Below, in pieces: positions 8,479-17,112 of a stretch of 64,000 bases of DNA. The DNA comes from SIG440 sp045591035 (GTDB lineage: Bacteria > Bacillota > Clostridia > Monoglobales > Monoglobaceae), in the NCBI GenBank assembly GCA_045591035.1, contig JAZNSG010000027.1, positions 23,249 to 87,248 of the forward strand, in the 5' to 3' direction. The notes below the pieces were generated by a model that saw only the letters and a program-made list of their open reading frames with translations, made no database searches and was not told where the DNA came from. Within the stretch, counting starts at the first letter, position 1; the number at the start of each line of letters is the position of its first letter. Both the position numbers and the translations under genes were made by a program.

Positions 8479-10059
8479 TTATTTCATCATTTCAAGAATC
8501 TTTGATGCCACTTTTATTCCATCAACAGCCGCGCTCATTATGCCCCCGGCATATCCGGCACCCTCACCTGCCGGGAAAAGTCCCCTGATGCCTATGCTCT
8601 CAAAATTCTCATCACGTTTTATCCTGAGGGGTGCAGAAGTCCGCATCTCAACTCCGGTAAGAACAGCTCCACCGTCGGAAAAGCCTTTCATCTTTCTTTC
8701 AAAATCCAAAAGTCCTTCTTTTAGCGAGTCGGTAATAAACCGTGGCAAACACTCTCTCAAATCAGCAAATTCAGTATTCCCCGTAAATGATGGTTTTACA
8801 CCATCAAACCTATCCGAAACACGATTTTTTACAAAATCCCTTGCGAGTTGAACCGGACCTTTTCCGCCGCATAATTGATAAGCCAGACCCTCATACTTCC
8901 TTTGGAACTCTATCCCCGCCAAAGGCGAATTGTCTTTAAAGTCCTCTGGTTTTACGGATACCACAAGTGCGCTATTTGAATTTTCAGCCATTCTGTCATG
9001 TTCACTCATTCCGTTCACAACCAAGCGCCCTTCTTCCGATGAAGCATTAACAACAACGCCACCCGGACACATACAAAATGAATAACAGCTTCGGCTTTCA
9101 CCATTATAAGCCAGTCTGTAATCCGCTGTAGGCAGCATACCTTTGTCAGCAAAATTTCCATACTGTATTCTGTTTATAAATTCCCGGTTGTGTTCAATCC
9201 TTACCCCTGCAGCAAAGGGTTTTTGCTCCATAACAACACCATGCTTCATCAGCATTTTATAAGTATCCCGGCTGCTGTGACCCGGGGCAAGTATAATTTC
9301 ATCGCATTCCACATACTTCTCATTATTAAGGATAGCACCCCTGACTTTCCCATCTTTAATGTCAATATCTGTAAGACACGTATCAAACAGAATCTCACCG
9401 CCAAAGGATATTATTTTCTCTCTGAGAGTTTTTACACACAATCGCAGTTTATCCGTCCCTATATGCGGTTTTGCCATATATAATATGTCTTTTGGCGCAC
9501 CACATTCTGCAAAAGTTCTTAGAACAAAGTCCTGAAGCGGACTTCCTATTCTTGTATTCAGCTTACCATCCGAAAATGTTCCGGCTCCGCCCTCTCCAAA
9601 CTGAATATTGGTGTTAGGGTCAAGAATGCCCTTTTCCCAAAAACGCTTTATTTTTTCGTTGCGAGTGTCAACATCGCTGCCTCGTTCAACAAGTATTGTC
9701 CTCACACCATTTCCCGCCAACAGATATGCAGCAAACAAGCCACAAGGGCCACTCCCCACTACTAAAACGGTTTTATTTTCAGGTAAAAAAGAAGCTCCTT
9801 TCAACTCAAAGGCAGGCGGTTCTTCATAAAAACGTACTTTCTCGTCAGAAAGCGAAAAAACCGTGCTGTTTGTTTCAAAAAGCACAGAATACACATAATG
9901 TAGGTCCGACTTTCTCCTTGCATCCAGGGATTTTTTTTGAATTTTGGGATTAAAAACCTGAAGGTTGCATTTTTCTGCAACCTTCATAGCCTCATTAAAT
10001 ATTTCTTCTTCTGTATGCCGTACAGGCATTTTTATTCCGCTAACAACTATTTTTTTCAA
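8479..10059 (-). CDS. FAD-dependent dehydrogenase (COG2509 type)
   Basis: Predicted flavoprotein oxidoreductase, 526 residues. A short N-terminal helical/ferredoxin-like domain (about residues 1-80, including KKSLDARRKSDLHYVYSV) precedes the dinucleotide-binding motif VVGSGPCGLFAAYLLA and FGEGGAGTFSDGKLNTR. A C-terminal FAD-closing segment GIRGLFPAGEGAGYAGGIMSAA completes the fold. This family is widespread in Clostridia, but its physiological substrate is not known. It sits nine bases after cdaR in the same direction, so it is probably in the cdaA-cdaR transcript. Confidence 0.85.
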   Translation of the reverse strand: MKKIVVSGIKMPVRHTEEEIFNEAMKVAEKCNLQVFNPKIQKKSLDARRKSDLHYVYSVLFETNSTVFSLSDEKVRFYEEPPAFELKGASFLPENKTVLVVGSGPCGLFAAYLLAGNGVRTILVERGSDVDTRNEKIKRFWEKGILDPNTNIQFGEGGAGTFSDGKLNTRIGSPLQDFVLRTFAECGAPKDILYMAKPHIGTDKLRLCVKTLREKIISFGGEILFDTCLTDIDIKDGKVRGAILNNEKYVECDEIILAPGHSSRDTYKMLMKHGVVMEQKPFAAGVRIEHNREFINRIQYGNFADKGMLPTADYRLAYNGESRSCYSFCMCPGGVVVNASSEEGRLVVNGMSEHDRMAENSNSALVVSVKPEDFKDNSPLAGIEFQRKYEGLAYQLCGGKGPVQLARDFVKNRVSDRFDGVKPSFTGNTEFADLRECLPRFITDSLKEGLLDFERKMKGFSDGGAVLTGVEMRTSAPLRIKRDENFESIGIRGLFPAGEGAGYAGGIMSAAVDGIKVASKILEMMK

Positions 10060-10068
10060 GCGGGATTC

Positions 10069-11037
10069 CTACCTTTCAAATTTGCCAACAATCTTTATAT
10101 AAACCTTGGAACTACTCTCCTCAAGTTGAATTCCATCAGGTAATAAAAGTTCAACCTCTTTGCCTTCATGACCAAAATTAACCGGATTAATCAATACGGT
10201 CTTTATTGAATCAAGTCCGTTGAGAACATCATTTTCAGCAGAAACTTTAACATTTGACGGTTGGATGGATATATCATAATTTTCCGCATTCGCCCAATCT
10301 ACCAGGTTCACCTCAACCGGCACGGACTCGACCTTACTAACAGGGCAACTAACAACAACAGAATCCGGCTCCATAGATACAACTTTGTAAATGTAATCAT
10401 CTTTTTCAATGATTTTGCCATCTTTATCTACATAATGCAAATCCAGATTTGTGTATATATCCCCGGTTCTGCCCTCAAGATTAAGAGTGGCTCCGACATA
10501 TTGAATCCCATCAATAACGGATTGAGCACCCGTAAGCGTTACCTTCTCTGTTTTCCATGATGTTTCCCCGACAGTATAACCATTCTCAACTTTTCCCGCA
10601 GTTTGTACTTTCAATAGTTTTTCACTGGTTACGAGTTTGTCAATTTCCACATTTACACTGCTTGGAGACGTGCTGAGGATTTCGCTGTAACCATAAGGAA
10701 TTTTCATCTCAATAGAGACAGGAACAGATGTCTTTCCGTTTATATTTTCAAGGTCAATATTTTCAAAGTTCACAAGCCCGTAAATTTCTTTTTTATCTAT
10801 CTTTGCAATCTTCTTGCGACTTCCACGGAGCTTTAGTTCAGCCATTGTATTGGTTTCACTCACCAGACACAAATCGTTTTCCTTAAGTATACTCTGATTT
10901 GAAAATCTGATAGGAATATTTTTTACCGTAATATCAACGTAAGGGTCGACAATTTCAATTATATAAAGCCACAAAAGAACTGCTACAATAACAGATATTA
11001 CCTTTAAAACAGAAGCTTTTAGAAAAAATCCTTTCAT
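10069..11037 (-). CDS. cdaR: YbbR-domain protein CdaR, regulator of diadenylate cyclase
   Basis: Membrane-anchored extracytoplasmic protein that modulates the cyclase CdaA. 322 residues: one N-terminal membrane helix (VLKVISVIVAVLLWLYIIEIV) followed by tandem YbbR repeats, seen as PVSIEMKIPYGY and VPVEVNLV-type strands. The start overlaps the cdaA stop by four bases (ATGA), so the two are translationally coupled, the usual cdaA-cdaR arrangement in Firmicutes. Confidence 0.88.
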   Translation of the reverse strand: MKGFFLKASVLKVISVIVAVLLWLYIIEIVDPYVDITVKNIPIRFSNQSILKENDLCLVSETNTMAELKLRGSRKKIAKIDKKEIYGLVNFENIDLENINGKTSVPVSIEMKIPYGYSEILSTSPSSVNVEIDKLVTSEKLLKVQTAGKVENGYTVGETSWKTEKVTLTGAQSVIDGIQYVGATLNLEGRTGDIYTNLDLHYVDKDGKIIEKDDYIYKVVSMEPDSVVVSCPVSKVESVPVEVNLVDWANAENYDISIQPSNVKVSAENDVLNGLDSIKTVLINPVNFGHEGKEVELLLPDGIQLEESSSKVYIKIVGKFER

Positions 11038-11885
11038 TCTTTCTTCTCCTTTCTGGTAAACAAAATTCTTTTGCGTTTGCCTTCTTTTTTCTTGACATCG
11101 AAGAGTTTATTCAATTCCTTTTCCAGACTGTCAGGCGTGAGATGCATATTAAGTTCTCCGCCACAGGCAATTGAAATAGCTCCGGTTTCCTCTGAAACTA
11201 TAACAACAACTGCGTCAGACTCCTCTGACATACCAAGCCCAGCACGATGACGGGTTCCCAGTTCCTTGCTTACATCAGGATTCTGAGACAAAGGAAGAAA
11301 ACAACTTGCCGCTTCAATTTTGTTATTACGAATAATCACAGCACCATCATGGAGAGGGGTTTTAGGTATGAAAATGTTTGTAAGAAGTTCAGCTGAAATA
11401 TCTGCATTCAGATTGATTCCTGTTCCGATAATATCCCCGATTTTTATTTCCCGTTCCATAACAATCAGGGCGCCTATGCGACCTTTTGACATATTCGCAC
11501 AGCTTTCTTTTATTTCGCTGATTATAACCGCCTTTTCAACATTCTCGTCTTCTTCTTCAAAATTAAACCATTGTCCAAGGCTTGTTTTCCCAATCTGTTC
11601 AAGAGCACGACGAAGTTCAGGTTGGAACACAATCAATATAGCTATCAGTCCGAGCTGCATGGCATTGCTAAGCAGATAATGTACCGTATGTAATTTAACA
11701 AACTGACTTATCTGCATCACAACAACAAGAACAATCACGCCCTTAAGAAGCTGGACAGTTCTTGTATCGCGAATAAACTTCAACACCTTATATATGAGAA
11801 ACGATACTATCAAAACATCAATTATATCGGTAACTCTGATAAGAGCCAGTTGATTAAACATTGATTCATGAAAATGCTCAAACAT
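11034..11885 (-). CDS. cdaA: diadenylate cyclase CdaA
   Basis: Makes cyclic di-AMP from two ATP at the membrane; controls potassium and osmolyte homeostasis and cell-wall integrity. 283 residues: N-terminal membrane segments (IIDVLIVSFLIYKVL, LKGVIVLVVVMQISQFV, AMQLGLIAILIVF) then the DAC domain with the catalytic DGA in PLHDGAVI and RHR in LGTRHRAGLG. A basic C-terminal tail follows. No glmM is visible next to it, unlike the classic cdaA-cdaR-glmM operon. Confidence 0.95.
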   Translation of the reverse strand: MFEHFHESMFNQLALIRVTDIIDVLIVSFLIYKVLKFIRDTRTVQLLKGVIVLVVVMQISQFVKLHTVHYLLSNAMQLGLIAILIVFQPELRRALEQIGKTSLGQWFNFEEEDENVEKAVIISEIKESCANMSKGRIGALIVMEREIKIGDIIGTGINLNADISAELLTNIFIPKTPLHDGAVIIRNNKIEAASCFLPLSQNPDVSKELGTRHRAGLGMSEESDAVVVIVSEETGAISIACGGELNMHLTPDSLEKELNKLFDVKKKEGKRKRILFTRKEKKE

Positions 11886-11920
11886 TCTCCATATCTCCTT
11901 TTATCTGTTTTTTAAACAAA

Positions 11921-13360
11921 TTAGTACGCCTTGCCCCAATAAACCAGTTTTTTCGCAGGTTTTCCACAGCATATACATTTATCCGACACTTCTTCCTGGT
12001 CGAATGGCATACATCTTGACGTTGCTGTTGTGTCAGCTTTAATCTGCTCTTCACATTCCAGTTCGCCGCACCACATTGCCTTTACAAATCCGCCTTTCCC
12101 GCTGACAAGTTCCTTGAATTCGTCATAGGTTGTGGCAACACTTGTTTTTTCCTCACGGTTTTTAAGTGCAGCATCATACATTTCTTGCTGAATTTCGTTC
12201 AGATGCTTCTCAACTTCAGCAGAAAGATTATCCAAAGAAACAAAAAACTTTTCTCTTGTTGTTCTTCTGACAAGAACCGCCTGATTGTTTTCAATATCCT
12301 TAGGTCCGATTTCAATTCTGAGAGGAACACCCCTCATTTCATATTCACTGAATTTCCATCCGGGTGACTTTTCACTGTCATCAAGCTTAACCCTGAAGTT
12401 TTCAGCAAGTTCAGCCCTGAGTTCTTCTGCCTTTTCCAACACGCCCTCTTTATGTTGAGCAATTGGGATAATCACAGCCTGAATGGGGGCAATGCGCGGG
12501 GGAAGTTTAAGACCTGCATCGTCACCATGCACCATTATAATAGCCCCGATAGAGCGTGTTGAAACGCCCCATGACGTCTGGTGAACATAGCTGAGTTCAT
12601 TATTTTCGTCAGTATATTGAATACCAAAAGCTCTGGCAAACCCATCACCGAAATTGTGACTTGTGCCTGACTGGAGAGCTTTTCCGTCGTGCATAAGGCT
12701 CTCAATGGTGTACGTAGCCTTAGCTCCGGCAAACTTCTCTTTGTCTGTCTTTCTGCCTTTTATTACAGGTATAGCAAGTTCCTTTTCAAAGAAATCTGCA
12801 TAAACATCAAGCATACGCAAGGTTTCTTCCTCAGCCTCCTGAGCTGTTGCATGAGCTGTATGCCCCTCCTGCCATAAGAACTCCGCACTTCTAAGGAATG
12901 GTCTTGTGGTTTTTTCCCATCTCACAACACTGCACCATTGATTATAAAGCTTGGGCAAATCTCTGTAAGAGTGAATAATATTTGCATAATGGTCGCAGAA
13001 AAGTGTTTCAGAGGTGGGTCGTACACAAAGGCGTTCCTGAAGTTTTTCAGTGCCGCCGTGTGTAACCCAGGCAACCTCGGGAGCAAATCCCTCAACGTGG
13101 TCTTTTTCACGTTGCAACAAACTTTCAGGAATAAACATAGGCATATAAACATTTTCATGTCCTGTCGCTTTAAATCTTGAATCAAGTCCTTTTTGTATAT
13201 TCTCCCAAATAGCATATCCATAAGGCTGAATAACCATACAGCCTTTAACACCGGAATAGTCAACAAGTTTTGCTTTCTTAACAATATCGGTATACCATTG
13301 GGCAAAATCCTCACTCATAGAGGTAATTTCTTCTACCAATTTCTTTTCGTCTTTTGCCAA
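11921..13360 (-). CDS. proS: prolyl-tRNA synthetase, eukaryote/archaea-like type
   Basis: Charges tRNA-Pro. About 479 residues, with the short ProRS architecture lacking the bacterial insertion domain. Class II motif 2 is in VVRWEKTTRPFLRSAEFLWQ, motif 1 is near CMVIQPYGYAIWENIQ, and the C-terminal extension has zinc-type cysteines (CGELECEEQ and CICCGKPAKK) and ends in Tyr. I favour a TTG start at 13360 (reading MAKDEKK), because GAAGGGA lies about 10 bases upstream and matches family N-termini. The ATG at 13369 touches that ribosome site. A near-consensus promoter lies directly upstream and I see no T-box leader. Confidence 0.92.
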   Translation of the reverse strand: MAKDEKKLVEEITSMSEDFAQWYTDIVKKAKLVDYSGVKGCMVIQPYGYAIWENIQKGLDSRFKATGHENVYMPMFIPESLLQREKDHVEGFAPEVAWVTHGGTEKLQERLCVRPTSETLFCDHYANIIHSYRDLPKLYNQWCSVVRWEKTTRPFLRSAEFLWQEGHTAHATAQEAEEETLRMLDVYADFFEKELAIPVIKGRKTDKEKFAGAKATYTIESLMHDGKALQSGTSHNFGDGFARAFGIQYTDENNELSYVHQTSWGVSTRSIGAIIMVHGDDAGLKLPPRIAPIQAVIIPIAQHKEGVLEKAEELRAELAENFRVKLDDSEKSPGWKFSEYEMRGVPLRIEIGPKDIENNQAVLVRRTTREKFFVSLDNLSAEVEKHLNEIQQEMYDAALKNREEKTSVATTYDEFKELVSGKGGFVKAMWCGELECEEQIKADTTATSRCMPFDQEEVSDKCICCGKPAKKLVYWGKAY

Positions 13361-13420
13361 AATTAACATTCCCTTCAAACATAGATAGTTTCTGATTCTT
13401 ATATAAATTTACTCATTAAC

Positions 13421-13449
13421 AGTATAAAGGAATTTCCCTTTTGTGTCAA
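13421..13449 (-). promoter_or_regulatory. sigma-A promoter of proS
   Basis: Minus strand TTGACA, 17-base spacer, TATACT, about 50 bases before the gene. Confidence 0.8.
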
Positions 13450-13515
13450 GGGTAAAACAGAGATTTTAAAGGTTTCACCTAGGTTTTTTTACAGGTAATG
13501 CCAAAATGTTTTTTC

Positions 13516-16014
13516 TTATTCAATCCCTAACACCTTGTAACCTTTTTCCTCAACTGTTCTCAATAGTATCTCATCTGAAATTTCCCTATCAAATTCAACC
13601 ACGGCTGTGCCTTCTTTGTGACTTACCTCAACAGATTTTGCACCCCCCAAGGATTCAAGTGCAGTCTTGACACTAGCCTCACAATGGGGACACATCATGC
13701 CCTCAATTTTTATGGTTTTTCTTAACATTTTCATCTTCCTTTCCTTCACTTTTTCCCTTTTGTTGTATACGTTCACGAAGTTGAGTCTTAAAGCATTTGA
13801 CACCACACAAAAACTTGATAAACTCATTGCCGCTGCTCCAAACATTGGACTAAGCTGCCACCCGGTAAAATGAATAAACACTCCCGCCGCCAGCGGTATA
13901 CCAATAACATTATAGATAAAGGCCCAGAACAAATTTTCATAAATATTTCGAAGTGTCCTCTTGCTGAGGCGGATTGCTGCTCCAATATCTTTCAAGCCAC
14001 TTTTCATAAGGACAACATCTGCGGCATCAATTGCCACATCAGTGCCTGTCCCCACAGCAATTCCAATATCAGCGGCTGAAAGTGCCGGTGCATCGTTTAT
14101 TCCGTCACCTACCATAGCGACTTTTCCACTTTTCTTAAGCCCTGATACAGCATCGCACTTGCCTTTGGGTAAAACCCCTGCAATAACTTTATCAATTCCA
14201 ACCTGCTTGGCTACCGCCTTTGCAGTTTTTTCGTTATCTCCAGTTACCATAACAACTCTTATGCCCATATCTTTCAGTTCCGCAATGGCCTCCCGGCTGT
14301 CACACTTTATGGCATCTGCTACAGCAATTATTCCAAAAAATTTTCCGTCTTGGCAGAAAAACAACGGTGTGTTTCCGTTCTCTGAAATTCTTTCTGCATC
14401 TTCTATAAACTTTTGGGGAATCTGGGTTTTGTTTTTAACTAAATCGTAATTCCCTGCAAAGCAAGGTTTTTTATCTATTTCACCATATACTCCGCTTCCC
14501 GTTAAAACCTCAAATTTTTCTGTTTCAAAAGCATCTGCGGACAAAACTTCTCCTTTTTTCACTATGGCTTTTGCTATAGGATGCTCAGACTTTTTTTCCA
14601 ATGACACTGCAAGGCAAATAAGTTCTCTTTCAGAAACATCATCTGCTGTTATTATTTCAGTAACCTCCGGCTCACCACGTGTCACTGTTCCCGTTTTATC
14701 CAAAGCAATAATTTGAGTTTTTCCCGTAACCTCAAGTGAGGTGGCGTTCTTAAATAAAATTCCGTTTTTCGCTCCAACTCCGCTCCCTACCATAATTGCC
14801 ACAGGCGTAGCAAGTCCCAACGCACAAGGACAGCTTATAACAAGGACTGAAATTGCTCTGGCTAAGGCAAATCCCATTGTTTCTCCCAATAATAACCACG
14901 TCAAAAAGGTAACCACAGCGACCACTATCACCGAAGGAACGAAGATGCCGGAAATAATATCTGCTGTCTTTGAAACAGGAGCCTTTGAAGCCGCAGTTTC
15001 GCTTACAATTTCAATTATTTGCGACAAGGTATTGTCCTTTGCTTCCCGAAGAGTCTTACATTTTATAAATCCAAGTCGATTTATGGTCGCTCCTGTTACA
15101 TTGTCTCCCTCTTTCTTATCCACAGGGATACTTTCCCCGGTAATGGCCGATTCATCTACCGCCGTCACACCCTCAACAACTACGCCGTCTGTGGGTATAC
15201 TCTCACCCGGCAAAACCAAAAAAATATCCCCTGCCTTAAGTTCTTCAGCTAAAATAACTGTCTCTTTCCCATCTTTAATAATTCTTGCAGTTTTGGGTGC
15301 CAGATGCATCAAACTTTTCAGTGCATCTGCTGTTTTTCCTTTAGCCCGGGCCTCAAGGAGTTTCCCCAAAGTTATCAATGTTAAAATCATAGCAGCTGAC
15401 TCAAAGTATAACTCATGAACAAAATGTGCAACCATAGTATAATTGCCTGAAAATAGCTCACCGCTCATGTCAAACAACACATATACACTATATCCAAAAG
15501 CCGCACCTGCACCAAGAGCAACAAGACTGTCCATATTAGGTGAGCCTTTGAAAAGCGACCTGAACCCGTTTATAAAAAACCGTTGGTTTATTACCATTAC
15601 AGCAGAAGTTAAAAGTAGTTGGAGAATGCCTATTGACATAGTATTTTCCGCCAAAACCTCAGGCAAAGGAAATCCCCACATTACATATCCCATTGATATA
15701 TACATAAGTGCAATCAAAAAAACCAAAGACGAAAAGAGACGAACTTTGAGTTGACGTATGCCTGAATCACCAGTATTTTCACCGGTTTTGGTTTTCTTAG
15801 ATTTATCTCTATTTTCTGAAGAAGATATTCCATAACCTGCATTTTCAACGGCAGAAATAATACTTTCCTCATCAGCTGTACCTTCAACAAACATAGAATT
15901 AGTCAAAAGATTTACCTGACAACTCTCAATCCCTTCAAGTTTTGACACGGCCTTTTCAACACGCGAACTACAAGCTGCACAACTCATACCGGTTATATTA
16001 TATTTTTTCACCAT
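13516..16014 (-). CDS. copA: copper-exporting P1B-type ATPase CopA with extra C-terminal HMA domain
   Basis: Pumps Cu(I) out of the cytoplasm with ATP. 832 residues, longer than the usual 740-800 because a metal-binding domain sits at each end. N-terminal HMA: GMSCAAC near residue 10. Copper-channel motif SCPCALG in the membrane part, phosphorylation motif DKTGTVTRGEP, hinge GDGINDAP. After the last membrane helix a basic linker (KREKVKERKMKML) leads into a second HMA with GMMCPHC, about 72 residues and chaperone-like. Inside this linker an AAGGAAG ribosome-like site precedes two in-frame ATGs (13734 and 13728), so a free CopZ could also be made. It lies 18 bases after a LysR regulator. Confidence 0.93.
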   Translation of the reverse strand: MVKKYNITGMSCAACSSRVEKAVSKLEGIESCQVNLLTNSMFVEGTADEESIISAVENAGYGISSSENRDKSKKTKTGENTGDSGIRQLKVRLFSSLVFLIALMYISMGYVMWGFPLPEVLAENTMSIGILQLLLTSAVMVINQRFFINGFRSLFKGSPNMDSLVALGAGAAFGYSVYVLFDMSGELFSGNYTMVAHFVHELYFESAAMILTLITLGKLLEARAKGKTADALKSLMHLAPKTARIIKDGKETVILAEELKAGDIFLVLPGESIPTDGVVVEGVTAVDESAITGESIPVDKKEGDNVTGATINRLGFIKCKTLREAKDNTLSQIIEIVSETAASKAPVSKTADIISGIFVPSVIVVAVVTFLTWLLLGETMGFALARAISVLVISCPCALGLATPVAIMVGSGVGAKNGILFKNATSLEVTGKTQIIALDKTGTVTRGEPEVTEIITADDVSERELICLAVSLEKKSEHPIAKAIVKKGEVLSADAFETEKFEVLTGSGVYGEIDKKPCFAGNYDLVKNKTQIPQKFIEDAERISENGNTPLFFCQDGKFFGIIAVADAIKCDSREAIAELKDMGIRVVMVTGDNEKTAKAVAKQVGIDKVIAGVLPKGKCDAVSGLKKSGKVAMVGDGINDAPALSAADIGIAVGTGTDVAIDAADVVLMKSGLKDIGAAIRLSKRTLRNIYENLFWAFIYNVIGIPLAAGVFIHFTGWQLSPMFGAAAMSLSSFCVVSNALRLNFVNVYNKREKVKERKMKMLRKTIKIEGMMCPHCEASVKTALESLGGAKSVEVSHKEGTAVVEFDREISDEILLRTVEEKGYKVLGIE

Positions 16015-16032
16015 TTTTCACCACCTTTTATA

Positions 16033-16917
16033 CTAAATAACCTCTTTTTTTACCCAAGCCTCCACAAAATCAGCAAATTTATTAACAAGGGGTTTTCTGT
16101 TCTCATTTTGAGGCAATGCAAGGCCGATTGTACGAAAAGCCTCAGGGTTAAGCGGTTTGGTCAGCACCCTATGGTTTCCGTTCTTGAGTACAAGCTGATG
16201 CGCAATACAAATGCCCAACTCGTTTTCTACCATTGACAGCATGGCATAATCATCAGCACTCTTATATTTTATGTTGGGTACAATTCCGTTTTTCTCAAGA
16301 TATATCCGAGCATCACGGTCAGTATTGTCAACCAAACTAACTACCGATTCCCTTTCAAATTCACGAGCAGACACACACCTTTGTCCCGCTAACCTGTGAT
16401 TTTGGGGAATAACCGCAAGAAGGCTGTCTCGCATCAGCATTCTGCAGGGACAATCCTCATCAAAAGGCATGGACACAAAACCAACATCCAGTTCCTTACT
16501 CCTGAGTTTTTCTTCAATTTCAAAGTATCCTCCATCAAAAATCTCAAACTCTGCCAATGGATTTTCTTCACCAAACTCCTTTATTATAATGGGTAGCCAG
16601 TTAACGGCTATACTCTTAAACGCACCTATCCTCAGGATATTCTCACCATCCATCTTAAGTCTGTCAGCCAAATCCTTTACGCTTCGGTTAGCCTCAACAA
16701 CCTTTTTAATGGCATTGTACATCAAATGCCCCTCATTTGTCATTCTTACACCATTTTTATTCCTCACAAGAAGCTTAAGCCCAAGCTCATCCTCTAAAGA
16801 ATTCAAAAGTTGAGTAATACCTGATTGACTGTTTCCAAATATTTTTGCAGTTTGGGAAACTGATTTGCACTCACAGGCACAAATAAAAACCTCATATTTT
16901 TTAATTTTCAAGTCCAT
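16033..16917 (-). CDS. LysR-family transcriptional regulator
   Basis: About 294 residues: N-terminal winged helix-turn-helix (SVSQTAKIFGNSQSGITQLLNSLEDELG) and a C-terminal substrate-binding regulatory domain. I use the ATG at 16917; a GTG one codon upstream is possible and the ribosome site is weak either way. It is cotranscribed ahead of copA and divergent from putP. LysR proteins usually control the divergent gene, so putP is the more likely target, although autoregulation would also affect copA. Ligand unknown. Confidence 0.9.
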   Translation of the reverse strand: MDLKIKKYEVFICACECKSVSQTAKIFGNSQSGITQLLNSLEDELGLKLLVRNKNGVRMTNEGHLMYNAIKKVVEANRSVKDLADRLKMDGENILRIGAFKSIAVNWLPIIIKEFGEENPLAEFEIFDGGYFEIEEKLRSKELDVGFVSMPFDEDCPCRMLMRDSLLAVIPQNHRLAGQRCVSAREFERESVVSLVDNTDRDARIYLEKNGIVPNIKYKSADDYAMLSMVENELGICIAHQLVLKNGNHRVLTKPLNPEAFRTIGLALPQNENRKPLVNKFADFVEAWVKKEVI

Positions 16918-16945
16918 CACTTCACTTTGTATAACTTTTTCTTAT

Positions 16946-16974
16946 ATAATAATTCATTTTTTACTGGAAGTCAA
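16946..16974 (-). promoter_or_regulatory. promoter of lysR-copA
   Basis: Minus strand TTGACT, 17-base spacer, TATTAT, close to the divergent putP promoter. Confidence 0.65.
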
Positions 16975-17004
16975 GATAAAATTTATAATTCTTCCTTATA
17001 ATAC

Positions 17005-17033
17005 TTGACTTTTATAAATTCTTCCCGTAAAAT
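17005..17033 (+). promoter_or_regulatory. promoter of putP
   Basis: TTGACT, 17-base spacer, TAAAAT. Imperfect direct repeats (TTTATAATTCTTCC and TTTATAAATTCTTCC) cover the -35 side and the spacer, and are candidate regulator sites. Confidence 0.7.
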
Positions 17034-17112
17034 ATAATGTGTATATATTTTATATATTAGAAAAACTTATGTTTGTACTCTTGAATTAGGTATAAACGGA
17101 AAGGTGGATTTT

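Noticed and set aside
13379..13515. T-box leader expected upstream of proS
   Set aside because: The promoter lies only about 50 bases before the gene; there is no T-box sequence and no antiterminator pair.
14741..15418. A 225-codon plus-strand frame opposite copA
   Set aside because: Shadow of the P-type ATPase; composition (Ala/Ser/Thr/Ile) mirrors the sense codons.
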